Shown here: positions 24,936 through 33,825 of the stretch, one piece after another
Layout: every line of letters begins with the position of its first letter
How positions within the stretch are numbered: the first letter of the stretch is position 1
Assembly (NCBI GenBank): GCA_022823235.1
Contig: JAJDXO010000022.1
Span: forward strand, 1-61,954
DNA length: 61,954 bases
Origin: Rhodospirillales bacterium
GTDB lineage: Bacteria; Pseudomonadota; Alphaproteobacteria; Rhodospirillales; UBA2165
Direction of reading: 5' to 3'
Translations under genes and position numbers: made by a program
The notes under the pieces: generated by a model
The model's database searches: none
Told to the model about the DNA's origin: nothing
What the model saw: only the letters and a program-made list of their open reading frames with translations

Positions 24936-25946
24936 ATGGAATACCGTTACATCGGAAACAGCGGCCTGAGAGTGTCCGCGATCAGCCTCGGCACCATGAA
25001 TTTCGGGGCGACGACGAGCGAGGCCGCCGCCCGCAAAATCGTCGATGCCGCCCGGGGCCAGGGGATCAATTTCGTCGATACAGCCGACGCCTACGTCGGC
25101 GGCGCGTCGGAGACCATTTTGGGAAAGCTGATCAGGAAGGACCGCAAGGACTGGGTGGTCGCCACCAAGGTCGGGCAGCAGGACGGGCCGCCCGAGAGGA
25201 AACGCGGCCTGTCGAAAAAATGGATGATGGAGGCCATAGACGCCTCGTTGACCCGCCTCCGGATGGATTACGTCGAAATCTATTACATGCACCATGTCGA
25301 TTGGGATACGCCCCTCGAGGAAAGCATCGAGGCGATGGGGGAAATCATTGCCGGCGGCAAGGCCCAGTATTGGGGTTTCTCCAATCATCGGGCCTGGCAG
25401 GTCGGCGAGCTCGTTCGTCTTTGCGACAATCTGGGCACCCCCCGGCCCATCATCGCGCAGCCGATGTACAATATCGTCAACCGGACCCCGGAAACCGACC
25501 TGCTTCCCGCTTGCGAATATTACGGCATCGGAGTCGTGCCGTATTCGCCCTTGGCCCGCGGGGTGCTTACGGGAAAATACGGGACCCGGAAGAAGATGCC
25601 CAAGAACAGCCGGGGCGGCCGCGGCGACGCAAGTATCCTGAACCGCGATCTGAAAGAGGAATCCCTTCGGGTCGTCGCCGAAATCGAGACCTATCTCGAA
25701 AACAGGAACATTCCCGTGTCCGATTTCGCGATCAGGTGGCTGCTCAACAACGGGATCGTCACGAGCGTCGTCGGCGGGCCGCGGACCCTTCAGCAATGGA
25801 ACGCCTATGTTCGGGCGGCCGGCAGGGCATTCACCGCCGATGATGAAGCATTTGTCGATACCCTCGTCGCCCCGGGTCACCAGGCCACCCATGGATATAC
25901 CTGGCCGCGCTATCCGGTGCGCGGCCGCCGGGCGATAGAAGGCTAG
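24936..25946 (+). CDS. Aldo/keto reductase
   Basis: 336 residues; GGAAGA precedes the ATG. The (beta/alpha)8 aldo/keto-reductase signature is readable: YRYIGNSGLRVSAISLGTMNFG at the start, the catalytic Asp-Tyr in FVDTADAYVGG, Lys in VVATKVG, His in YYMHHVDWDTP, and the NADPH-binding end segment SVVGGPRTLQQW. It belongs to the YhdN/Tas-like group that reduces aldehydes and ketones with NADPH. It follows the TRAP operon and may act on the imported compound, but no direct evidence links them. Confidence 0.9.
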   Translation: MEYRYIGNSGLRVSAISLGTMNFGATTSEAAARKIVDAARGQGINFVDTADAYVGGASETILGKLIRKDRKDWVVATKVGQQDGPPERKRGLSKKWMMEAIDASLTRLRMDYVEIYYMHHVDWDTPLEESIEAMGEIIAGGKAQYWGFSNHRAWQVGELVRLCDNLGTPRPIIAQPMYNIVNRTPETDLLPACEYYGIGVVPYSPLARGVLTGKYGTRKKMPKNSRGGRGDASILNRDLKEESLRVVAEIETYLENRNIPVSDFAIRWLLNNGIVTSVVGGPRTLQQWNAYVRAAGRAFTADDEAFVDTLVAPGHQATHGYTWPRYPVRGRRAIEG

Positions 25947-25976
25947 GGTCTGTACTCGATTAGTGGTTTCTCCTTC

Positions 25977-26060
25977 GTCATCACCGGGCTTGACCCGGTG
26001 ATCCACGCTTTGGGGGGCGGTGATACACGTGGATGGCCGGGTCTAGGCCCGGCCATGACG
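25977..26060. repeat. Palindromic repeat pair (REP-like)
   Basis: Two palindromes in opposite order, GTCATCACCGGGCTTGACCC...GGTGATCCACG (25977-26007) and CGTGGATGGCCGGG...CCCGGCCATGACG (26028-26060), are joined by about 20 bases. This motif class is abundant between genes in alphaproteobacterial genomes. Here it separates convergent genes and may act as a transcription end. Confidence 0.7.
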
Positions 26061-26116
26061 CAGTCATTTTATGCCTCATCGCCGCAACACTCGCAGAGTG
26101 GCTCAATCGAGTCCGG

Positions 26117-27415
26117 CTAAGTGCGCTCCAGAATGTCCAAGCCCATGTCGCGGTCGAAAAGATAAATCAATCCCCGCCCGTCGACCTCGACATCGTTGCT
26201 TTGAGGCGCCGCATGGCCTGCCCGGGGTTCCGGGATGAAATAGCCGATTTCCTCCGGCCGCGCGGGATTGGCCACGTCGACGATCCGCATGCCGCCGGCA
26301 AACCAGGTGCAGCAGACGATGCTGTCTTCCAGATGATCGGTGAACTGATGGGCGCCGAACCGCGCGCCGGGGACGCGGGACCAGGGACTATCCAGTTCCG
26401 AGACGTGGTACGAACCCAACCCGAAGATGTTGCCAAAATCGGTCACGTCGAAGGTCCAGAGGTTGGCCGGCGCCTGCCCGTTTCCGGGCGTTCGCGCATG
26501 CTCTTCGTCGATGACAACCGCGATCCGGCGGCCGCCGATCAATTGAGGGACCGGAAGAGCCGTATGCGTCGGCTCGCGAACCATCGGGTGATAGGTATGT
26601 TCCGCAACCGTGACCGGCGCCGTGATATCCGAAACGTCGATCACGCGGAATCCCGCCTGCCACACCGAGGCCCAGATTTCGTCGCCGACGCGAAGCCCAT
26701 GGTGCAGACGATGCGAGTAACGGGTCCAGGTGGGTGTCTCGCCGCCGGCCAGATGCTGGCCCGGCATGTGCCAGCGGGAAACTTCCCTCGGGTTGCTCGG
26801 GTCGGCAAGATCGTAGATGACCAGGATGTTGCCGATATAGCCCTCCATCTCGGTCGAGATGTAGGCGTAATTCTCATCCATATCGAACCGGTGGGTGCCG
26901 AACCCATGGGTTCTCACAAGACAGAGCTGCTTCGGATTGGATTTGTCGGAAATATCCCAAACCTTGAAGCCGCCGTCTTCATAGAACCCCGGTTCCTGCG
27001 CCTCGATCATCCGGGGCAGCATCCCGGCCTTTACGCCGAGCGCCGCCGCGACGTTCTCATCGGTCGGCTCCCTGCCCTCCGCTTCGAGCATGGCTCTCGT
27101 TTCCGGGATCCGGGATCCCGCGCGCAGGACGTGACGATTATTCTGCTCGACATTCGTGATCATGATATCGCCGGCGACGCGCACCTTGTGGGTGTGGGAT
27201 TTGCCGTCGTCCGTCTTGCACTGCCAAACGATTTTCGGGTTTTTCGGATCGGCCACATCGACGATGGTGGTGCCGTCGGGCGGTTTCATATGGCCGACGA
27301 ACGCATAGTCGCCCTGGACCACGACCTGGCCGCCGCCGATCAGGTCCAGCGAACCGACCTTCTCGACATTGCGGGTGAGATCGCCGCCCTTATAGTCCTG
27401 TATGGAATCAAGCAT
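26117..27415 (-). CDS. LVIVD-repeat beta-propeller-like protein
   Basis: 432 residues from the ATG at 27415. The sequence consists of repeating units with the pattern of LVIVD repeats: GTTIVDVADPKNPKIV, GGFKVWDISDKSNPKQL, NILVIYDLADPSNPREV, GFRVIDVSDITAPVTV, and GGMRIVDVANPARPEEI. Such repeats build beta-propellers that often bind metals or proteins, usually at the cell surface, but no signal peptide is visible here. HTHKVRVAG, HTALPV and HGFGTHRFDMDENYAYIS are conserved loops of the family. Its biochemical function is not known. It is divergent from a ModA-like gene. Confidence 0.8.
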   Translation of the reverse strand: MLDSIQDYKGGDLTRNVEKVGSLDLIGGGQVVVQGDYAFVGHMKPPDGTTIVDVADPKNPKIVWQCKTDDGKSHTHKVRVAGDIMITNVEQNNRHVLRAGSRIPETRAMLEAEGREPTDENVAAALGVKAGMLPRMIEAQEPGFYEDGGFKVWDISDKSNPKQLCLVRTHGFGTHRFDMDENYAYISTEMEGYIGNILVIYDLADPSNPREVSRWHMPGQHLAGGETPTWTRYSHRLHHGLRVGDEIWASVWQAGFRVIDVSDITAPVTVAEHTYHPMVREPTHTALPVPQLIGGRRIAVVIDEEHARTPGNGQAPANLWTFDVTDFGNIFGLGSYHVSELDSPWSRVPGARFGAHQFTDHLEDSIVCCTWFAGGMRIVDVANPARPEEIGYFIPEPRAGHAAPQSNDVEVDGRGLIYLFDRDMGLDILERT

Positions 27416-27492
27416 CAGCCTTCCCCGAACGTGTTTTACGGGTGATAGACTACGCCGATGCGGCCAAGCTGCAAGCAAGGGAAGCACTGAAA

Positions 27493-28200
27493 ATGAGCGG
27501 GCCTCAAATCAAGATGCTTAGTGCCGGCGCGCCGAAAACGGCGGTGGCGAAATGCGCGGATGCATTCGCCGACAACTCCGGCGTCAGGGTTGCCTGCGAA
27601 TTCGCGACCGCGCCGGTGATCAGGGAAATCGTCGGCTCTGGCGCCTGCGACGCCCATGTCGTCGTGGCGCCCGTTGCCATTGTGGCCGAGTTCGCAAAAG
27701 CGGGACAGGTCGTCGGCGGCAGCGGACCGGTCCTGGGATCGGTCAAGGCCGCCGTCACCATAAGAAACGGCGCCAACGAACCCGACATTTCATCGGCGGA
27801 GAATTTGAAACAGGCCCTCCTGGCCGCGGACTCGATTGTCTACAACGTGGCATCGAGCGGCCAGTACATCCATTCGATGATTGAAAAAATGGGGATTGCC
27901 GGGGAGGTGGCGGATCGCGTCGTCCGGACCAAGACCGGATCGGCGGTCATGGAACATCTCGACCGGAGCGGCCTCGCCAATGAGATCGGTTTCGGCCAGG
28001 CCACCGCAATTCAGGTCCAGATCGACAAGGGCCTCGACGTGAAGCTGCTCGGCACCCTGCCCGCCGAGGTCGAGAAAATATCCACCTATGGCTCGGCTCT
28101 ATTGGCCGGCGCGGCGGATAACCGGGAGGCCAGGGACTTGTTGGATTTCATGGCATCCGATGAAGGCCGGGCGATCTGCAACTCCACCGGCCTGATTTAG
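27493..28200 (+). CDS. ModA-like substrate-binding-domain protein without signal peptide
   Basis: 235 residues from the ATG at 27493, with GGGAAG upstream; an earlier in-frame ATG at 27442 would add a charged, non-secretory N terminus. The fold resembles molybdate/small-anion-binding proteins: IKMLSAGAPKTAVAKCADAF, the hinge strand CDAHVVVAP, and SIVYNVASSGQYIHSMIEKMGI with the ligand-site serines, then EIGFGQATAIQ. There is no leader peptide and no modB or modC nearby, so transport is unlikely. Related leaderless proteins may sense or store a small ligand in the cytoplasm. It converges with the tctA operon; the gap is 11 bases. Confidence 0.75.
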   Translation: MSGPQIKMLSAGAPKTAVAKCADAFADNSGVRVACEFATAPVIREIVGSGACDAHVVVAPVAIVAEFAKAGQVVGGSGPVLGSVKAAVTIRNGANEPDISSAENLKQALLAADSIVYNVASSGQYIHSMIEKMGIAGEVADRVVRTKTGSAVMEHLDRSGLANEIGFGQATAIQVQIDKGLDVKLLGTLPAEVEKISTYGSALLAGAADNREARDLLDFMASDEGRAICNSTGLI

Positions 28201-28211
28201 AGCCGTTATCG

Positions 28212-29741
28212 TCAGCCATAAGGATCGTGCGCCGCCGCCTTCTCGCGCCTGCCGCTCCGTCGATTCATGACGTAGGGCAGCGCCAGGGAAATAACCAGCA
28301 GCACCCAAAGCGTGTTGCCGATCGAGCTTGAGAAAAGAACCATGATGTCGCCTTGGGACATTTTCATCGCCCTGAGGAAAAAGGTCTCCATCAACGGTCC
28401 CAGGATCACGCCGATCAGTATCGCGGCGACATGGTAGCCGGTCTTGCGGGCGACGTAGCCGATGACCCCGAACACGAGCGCCAAGTTCATATCGAACAGG
28501 TAGGCCCTTGGGACGAACGAGCCGACAAGGGTAAATGAAATGATGATCGGCGCCATGTAGACGGTCGACACGACGGTGATGTGCGACATGTACCGGGCCA
28601 ACGGCAGAACGGTCAAAATCATCAGTGCATAGGTCACGGCCATGGCCGTAAACGGGCCAAAGGCAAGCTCGGGACTGGTGATGAAAAGATCGGGCCCGAC
28701 GGTCACGCCGTGAAACTGCAAGACGACCAGCATGATGGCCGCGGTCGCGCCGCCCGGAATACCGATCACCAGAAGCGGCACCAGCGTCCCGGACGTCACG
28801 CCATTATTGGCGGACTCCGGTGCGATAAGACCTTCGACATGACCCGTGCCGTACAGCTCCGGCGTTTTCGAGTAGGTTTTCGATTGCTGGTAAGCGACAA
28901 AGGAAGCGATTGCCGCTCCCGCCCCCGGTACCACGCCGATCACCAGCCCGATCAGGCTGTTCCAGGTAATGTGCCACCATTTCGAGACCGCGATGCGCAC
29001 GCCCTCGAAAGTTTGAGCCCATCCGGGCTCTTGCATGGCGGCTTTGCCGCGCTCGGTGACGATGGATTGCTTCTCGATGACGGCGAAGGCTTCCGAGATG
29101 GCAAACAGGCCGACCAGGGCCGGGATCAACGGCACCTTGTCGTAGAGTTCCAGAAATCCAAACGTGCCGCGCGGTGTCTCGTAGACCACGTCGGTGCCGA
29201 TAAAGCCGATCATCAATCCAAAGAAACCGGCGATAAGGCCCTTCAAGGTGTCCCTTGCGGCAATGGTCGCGATCAACGAGATGCCGAAAAACATGATCAC
29301 GATCATTTCCACGCTGTGGAGATAAAACGCCACTTGCGACAGCCATGGCAATGTGACCAAGGCGATGACGGTCGTGAACAGACCGCCGGCGATCGAGGCG
29401 ACGAAGGACATGGAAAGCGCCTGCTGTCCCCGCCCCTGCTTGGTCATGGGATAGCCGTCAAGGGGAGTCGCCGCGGCGCCGGCGGTCCCCGGAATATTGA
29501 CGAGAATTGCCGGAATTCCGGCTCCCATCCGGGAGGACGCATAGAGCCCCACCATGAAGGTCAGTCCGATTTCGGGCTCCAACGCCAGGGTCAGCGGCAA
29601 TAAAATGATGATCGTATTGGCCGCGCTGAATCCGGGGATCGCGCCGACTATCAGCCCCAGAAAGATCGATGGAATGAGCACCCACCAAAGCGCAAGGGTG
29701 CGGCCGAGCATCTCGGTGAAGAATGTGAGATCGTATTCCAT
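28212..29741 (-). CDS. tctA: TctA large permease subunit of tripartite tricarboxylate transporter
   Basis: 509 residues, the normal TctA length. GAIPGFSAANTIIILLPLTL near residue 35, NIPGTAGAAATPLDGYPMTKQGRG near 85, GVVPGAGAAIASFVAYQQSK near 270, and GIPGGATAAIMLVVLQ mark the two inverted halves of the permease. About 12 membrane segments. It begins at the base next to the tctB stop. Together with the separate tctB and tctC it forms a complete second TTT system for a carboxylated substrate of unknown identity. Confidence 0.93.
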   Translation of the reverse strand: MEYDLTFFTEMLGRTLALWWVLIPSIFLGLIVGAIPGFSAANTIIILLPLTLALEPEIGLTFMVGLYASSRMGAGIPAILVNIPGTAGAAATPLDGYPMTKQGRGQQALSMSFVASIAGGLFTTVIALVTLPWLSQVAFYLHSVEMIVIMFFGISLIATIAARDTLKGLIAGFFGLMIGFIGTDVVYETPRGTFGFLELYDKVPLIPALVGLFAISEAFAVIEKQSIVTERGKAAMQEPGWAQTFEGVRIAVSKWWHITWNSLIGLVIGVVPGAGAAIASFVAYQQSKTYSKTPELYGTGHVEGLIAPESANNGVTSGTLVPLLVIGIPGGATAAIMLVVLQFHGVTVGPDLFITSPELAFGPFTAMAVTYALMILTVLPLARYMSHITVVSTVYMAPIIISFTLVGSFVPRAYLFDMNLALVFGVIGYVARKTGYHVAAILIGVILGPLMETFFLRAMKMSQGDIMVLFSSSIGNTLWVLLVISLALPYVMNRRSGRREKAAAHDPYG

Positions 29742-30254
29742 CTAGAAGAGCCCATTCATGAGATTTTCAAACGGGCCGGCGGGAAACCTCGTCTTGAAGG
29801 CGACGATGAACAGCAGATAACCGCCCAGCGAGAGGGTTGCCGAGAGAGACAGAATCAATCTCTTCCTGGTGAATTCGCTCAACACCAGCATGGCGAGACT
29901 CAGGAATAGAAATGTCGTGATGGTGAAACCCAGCCACGGCACGATAAAAATGTACGCAATGGTCAGGCCGAGAAGGGTCAGCCGCTTCGGGATGTAGGAC
30001 CGCGGTTCGATGAGATTGTCGAAATTGATCTCGCCTTCGCCCCTGGACAGCTGCCGGAACGACTTTATCAGGATCAAGACGACCAGGAGGATCAGCACCG
30101 AGCCGACAATGAACGCCGCGACCTGGGCCGTCCATGGCGCATTCCAGATGGTGTAGAAGTAGTAGATCGTAAAGGCCAGCGCAGCGACCGGTATGATCAA
30201 CTCGCTGCCGATTGAAACGCGTTTTTTCTCCTGCGCTTCGGTATTATCCGCCAT
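29742..30254 (-). CDS. tctB: TctB small membrane subunit
   Basis: 170 residues with four hydrophobic segments (LIIPVAALAFTIYYFYTIW, AAFIVGSVLILLVVLILI, LLGLTIAYIFIVPWLGFTITTFLFL, LSATLSLGGYLLFIVAF), the expected TctB topology. The RKRLILSLSATLSLG and RFPAGPFE region near the C terminus is typical. It is immediately adjacent to tctA and downstream of tctC after a hairpin. Confidence 0.88.
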   Translation of the reverse strand: MADNTEAQEKKRVSIGSELIIPVAALAFTIYYFYTIWNAPWTAQVAAFIVGSVLILLVVLILIKSFRQLSRGEGEINFDNLIEPRSYIPKRLTLLGLTIAYIFIVPWLGFTITTFLFLSLAMLVLSEFTRKRLILSLSATLSLGGYLLFIVAFKTRFPAGPFENLMNGLF

Positions 30255-30294
30255 CGGTCGACTTCCCCCGATGTCTCTTGGCCGTAGAGACAGA

Positions 30295-30316
30295 CGGCGG
30301 CTGACTACAGCCGCCG
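30295..30316 (-). promoter_or_regulatory. Intercistronic hairpin between tctC and tctB
   Basis: A perfect 9-bp stem (CGGCGGCTG / CAGCCGCCG) with the tetraloop ACTA, 25 bases after the tctC stop. No T-run follows. Its position matches the hairpins after the other three binding-protein genes in this window. Confidence 0.6.
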
Positions 30317-30341
30317 CCCGATATCTCCAAGCGGACCTTTA

Positions 30342-31367
30342 TCAGGTTTGCTTGCCGGCCAGCAGGTCTTTGAACTCCGCGCCGATTTTCGCGATATTGT
30401 CCGCATACTCCTTGGCCTGGGCGGCGCTGCGGAGTCCAACGTATTCCCAAGGCGACTTGGTCTTCGCATAGGCTTCCTTGAAAGCCGGATCGGCAAACAC
30501 CTTCTTCAGCGTCTCCTCAACCTTCGCGAAGCGGTCGGGATGTTTGGCGATCGCGGATTTCTTGATGCCGAACGCCCGGGAACCGGCGATCAGGGACGGC
30601 ATATTGGTCCCGAAATGCGCGTTCATGGTGGGCGCATTGTCGCTCCGGCCCGGCAGTGGATTGGTGTGCGAGAACATCAGCACGACCTTGAAGGTCTTCG
30701 CCCGGTTGACGATGCCGCCCGACGGCAGGGCGCCGAGATCCATCTCACCGGTGGCCACGCCGGCGCGGGTGTTCTTGCCGCCGGATAGCGGGATCGGGTT
30801 GAACTTTGCGCCGGAATGTTTGGCAAGCGCCAGCGCGCCCAGGGTGGCCGGGTGGGCCAAACGGCTCACGCCGACGTTCAGCGTGCGCTTCTTGCCCTCG
30901 GCGATGATGTCGTCGACCGTCTTGAGCTTGCTGCGGCGGCTGACGAACAGAATACCGGGATCGCTGTCGACCTGAGCAAAATACTGGAATTCGTTCAGAT
31001 CGAATGTCGGCTTCTTCACCACCCAATTGAGCACTTCGGGGCCCATATTGCCGAACAGGAACTCGTACATGTCGTCCTTGGCCAGACCCATGTATTTTTC
31101 ATAGCCGACGCGTCCGGCGGCGCCCGGGAAAAAGCTCGGCTCGAAGTTCGTGCCGATGTGATTTTTCCAAACGCCGGTGACGGAGCGCAGCAGGCGGTCC
31201 GCGCCGCCGCCTTCACGGGTCGGCACATATACCTTGATATTGCGGTCCGGATACCCTGCGGCAAATGCGCTGCCGAACGGCAGCGACGAGGCCGCGGCGG
31301 CGCCCGCCAAAGCGGCCCCGCCTTTAAGTATCGTCCGGCGATCGAGTTTATTGTCGACGTCTTTCAT
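30342..31367 (-). CDS. tctC: TctC-family periplasmic binding protein (Tat-type leader)
   Basis: 341 residues. The N terminus has a twin-arginine motif, DRRTILKGG (Arg10-Arg11), then a hydrophobic stretch and cleavage near AFAAG, so export by Tat is likely. The mature part YPDRNIKVYVPTREGGGADRLLRSV and FFPGAAGRVGYEKYMG corresponds to the Bug/TctC ligand-binding start. It heads the tctCBA operon on the minus strand and lies 143 bases from the alpha/beta hydrolase start. The unusual TREGGGAD loop, instead of the more common PPGGxxD wording, may reflect a different ligand. Confidence 0.85.
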   Translation of the reverse strand: MKDVDNKLDRRTILKGGAALAGAAAASSLPFGSAFAAGYPDRNIKVYVPTREGGGADRLLRSVTGVWKNHIGTNFEPSFFPGAAGRVGYEKYMGLAKDDMYEFLFGNMGPEVLNWVVKKPTFDLNEFQYFAQVDSDPGILFVSRRSKLKTVDDIIAEGKKRTLNVGVSRLAHPATLGALALAKHSGAKFNPIPLSGGKNTRAGVATGEMDLGALPSGGIVNRAKTFKVVLMFSHTNPLPGRSDNAPTMNAHFGTNMPSLIAGSRAFGIKKSAIAKHPDRFAKVEETLKKVFADPAFKEAYAKTKSPWEYVGLRSAAQAKEYADNIAKIGAEFKDLLAGKQT

Positions 31368-31510
31368 GAAATCCTCCCTGTGGAATGCAGGTCTATTCGT
31401 TAACTCTTATATATGAATGATACCCGCCCGCTCTCGGGCTGCACAACCACAATCGGCGGTGTGCATGTCCGCACAACCACGGGAACGGGAGCGGACAAGG
31501 TTTGGTCCGC

Positions 31511-32440
31511 CTACCCCCGGTAGATGGGCGCCGGCTGGGTGAGGAACGAGTACAGGACCTCGTAAACCATCAGGTAGTTGATCTGCTGAAAACTGGCATG
31601 GGAGATGCCGGCCATCACCTTGAACTGCTTGTCCGGGTTGGGGAGCAGATCGAAGAACTTCAACAGGTCCTCCATCGACGCGATCCCGTCCCACTGACCG
31701 CGCATCAGCAGCGTCGGCATGGGCAGCTTCCGCGGATCGACGATGGGCAGGTTTTCGCACATGTCGACGTAGGTCCCGTTGGGAATTGAATCATCCAGCG
31801 CGCAGATCGCCTCGGCGAAGGCTTCCACCACCTTGTCTTCCGCACAGCCGGGATGGTCGCGGGAAAAGATCGAGCGGACGAAATCCAGATCGATGGGCCG
31901 CCGCCGGTTGGCCTTGAACTCGGGCAGTTTTTTGCGGCGATTCTCGAGCGTCGGGCTGCCTTCGCCGGTCCAGACCATCGCATCGAGCGCCAAGCGGTCG
32001 ACCATCCCGGGGTTCCGCTGGGCGAACAACGCGGCGCGCAGCGCGCCCGAGGAAATTCCGTAGAGGTGAACCTTGCCGGCGCCGCGCGTCTCACGGATAT
32101 AATCGCAGGCGGCCTTCAGGTCATCGGCGCCGTCGGAAATCATGAAGTGGGAGTCCCGGTCCTTCGACGAGCGGCCATAGCCTTCCATGTCGACGCACCA
32201 GGCATCAAATCCCTTGAGGGCAAACCAATTCATGGCAGAGGAGTAGGGGCGGCCTTCCACATGGAGATCGAAGGTGGGCTGCGAGGCCATGCTGGAGCCG
32301 TGCACGAAGACGATGGTGCCGACGCCGCCCGACGGTTGGTCGACGTACTTCTCGTACAGGAATAGCCTGGCCTCGCCCTTGTCGGTCCAATGCTCTTCGC
32401 CGATTACGTCTTCTTCAGGTCTCATCGAAGCCCCGATCAT
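31511..32440 (-). CDS. Alpha/beta hydrolase
   Basis: 309 residues from the ATG at 32440, chosen for the GGGAAA ribosome site; an ATG at 32476 or one at 32425 is also possible. Features of the fold are IVFVHGSSMASQP (oxyanion loop), the nucleophile elbow YGISSGALRAA (Ser in GxSxG), Asp in MRGQWDGIAS, and His in AGISHASF. The family includes esterases, lactonases and C-C hydrolases. It sits between threonine synthase and the second TTT operon, same strand, so it might act on the imported substrate. No specific substrate can be read. Confidence 0.85.
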   Translation of the reverse strand: MIGASMRPEEDVIGEEHWTDKGEARLFLYEKYVDQPSGGVGTIVFVHGSSMASQPTFDLHVEGRPYSSAMNWFALKGFDAWCVDMEGYGRSSKDRDSHFMISDGADDLKAACDYIRETRGAGKVHLYGISSGALRAALFAQRNPGMVDRLALDAMVWTGEGSPTLENRRKKLPEFKANRRRPIDLDFVRSIFSRDHPGCAEDKVVEAFAEAICALDDSIPNGTYVDMCENLPIVDPRKLPMPTLLMRGQWDGIASMEDLLKFFDLLPNPDKQFKVMAGISHASFQQINYLMVYEVLYSFLTQPAPIYRG

Positions 32441-32540
32441 GAATTTCCCGCTTGGTGTTGGTTCCAACCCGATCAACCGTGCAGGCTAATTCCACGTCCG
32501 GCAAGCGGTAAGAAAATCTTGTGACCGGCCGGAAACCGTT

Positions 32541-33770
32541 CTAGGAGGCGAGCGCCTCGTAATCTATTTCCTCGTTCAGATCGATGAACCGCCCCGCCGC
32601 CGGCATGGGGTATTTGAGGCCGGTCGCGCAATTGAAAAGGACCGCTCTCTCGGATTTACCGATGCGGCCCGAAGCGAGTTCCTGCTTGTACGCCGCCAGC
32701 GTGGCCGCGCCTTCCGGGCACAGCAGAATGCCTTCCTCCCTGGCGCACTCTTCCTGGGCCTCCTGGATCAAATCGTCATCCACGGCAACGGCAAAGCCGC
32801 CGCTTTCCCTGACGGCATTCAGAATCAGAAAGTCGCCGAGGGCGGCCGGGACGCGAATGCCGGCCGCAATGGTATGCGCATCCCGCCAGGGTTCCGCATG
32901 ATCCGCTCCCTGCTCGTATGCCTTGACGATAGGGGCGCAGCCGGAAGCCTGGACAGCTACCATGCGGGGGCGCTTGCGGCCTATCCAGCCAATGGCTTCA
33001 AGCTCTTCAAAAGCCTTCCACATGCCGATCAGGCCGGTTCCGCCGCCCGTTGGATAGAGGATAAGGCCGGGCAGTTCCCAATCGAGCTGTTCGGCAAGTT
33101 CCAATCCCATGGTCTTTTTGCCTTCGATCCGGTAGGGCTCCTTGAGGGTCGAGGTATCGAACCAGTTCATTGCCGATTTGCCTTCGCCGACAATGCGCCC
33201 GCAGTCGTTGATCAAGCCGTTCGCGAGAAACGTCTTGGCCCCTTGAAGAGCGATCTCGCGAACGTTCACCTCCGGCGTGTCCTCCGGGCAAAACACGAAA
33301 GATTCCATGCCGGCCCGGGAGCAATAGGCGGCGAGAGCCGCGCCGGCGTTTCCGTTGGTGGGCATCGCCATTCGGGTGATGCCTAGCTCCTTCGCCATCG
33401 AAACGGCCAATGCCAGGCCGCGGGCCTTGAACGATCCGGTGGGCAGCCTGCCCTCGTCCTTTATGAGAATCTCGCCGCCGCCGAACTTCGCCCGCAGCCT
33501 CGGCGCCGCAAGCATGGGCGTCATGACTTCGCCCAGACTGACGATATTTTCGGACTTCCTTACGGGCAGGAATTCGCGGTAGCGCCAAAGCCCGGGCTCC
33601 CGATCCTTCAGGTCCGGCTTCTCCACCGCCCGGGCTAGGCCATCGAGGTCATATCGCACAAGCAGCGGTTTTCCGGTTTTGGACAGGCCTTGCACCGTGT
33701 CGGCCTCATACTTCCGTCCCGTCCCGCTGCACTCCAAATGCGTCACAAAAGTCGCAATTTCCCGCATCAC
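32541..33770 (-). CDS. thrC: Threonine synthase-like PLP enzyme
   Basis: 409 residues. The PLP lysine is in LPTGSFKARG (Lys115). The phosphate-binding loop is PTGGGTGLIG, and PTNGNAGAALAAYCSRAG is the other conserved loop. The N terminus has a THLECSGTGRKYEAD segment with only part of the zinc-ribbon-like cysteines seen in some threonine synthases. The enzyme normally converts O-phosphohomoserine to threonine; close relatives act as diaminopropionate lyases or cysteate synthases. It is not beside other threonine-pathway genes, so a catabolic paralogue is possible. Confidence 0.8.
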   Translation of the reverse strand: MMREIATFVTHLECSGTGRKYEADTVQGLSKTGKPLLVRYDLDGLARAVEKPDLKDREPGLWRYREFLPVRKSENIVSLGEVMTPMLAAPRLRAKFGGGEILIKDEGRLPTGSFKARGLALAVSMAKELGITRMAMPTNGNAGAALAAYCSRAGMESFVFCPEDTPEVNVREIALQGAKTFLANGLINDCGRIVGEGKSAMNWFDTSTLKEPYRIEGKKTMGLELAEQLDWELPGLILYPTGGGTGLIGMWKAFEELEAIGWIGRKRPRMVAVQASGCAPIVKAYEQGADHAEPWRDAHTIAAGIRVPAALGDFLILNAVRESGGFAVAVDDDLIQEAQEECAREEGILLCPEGAATLAAYKQELASGRIGKSERAVLFNCATGLKYPMPAAGRFIDLNEEIDYEALAS

Positions 33771-33825
33771 CCAACAGCCTCAATTAATGACCCGGCAGTC
33801 GATAACGCGACACGCCCGCCCGGCG

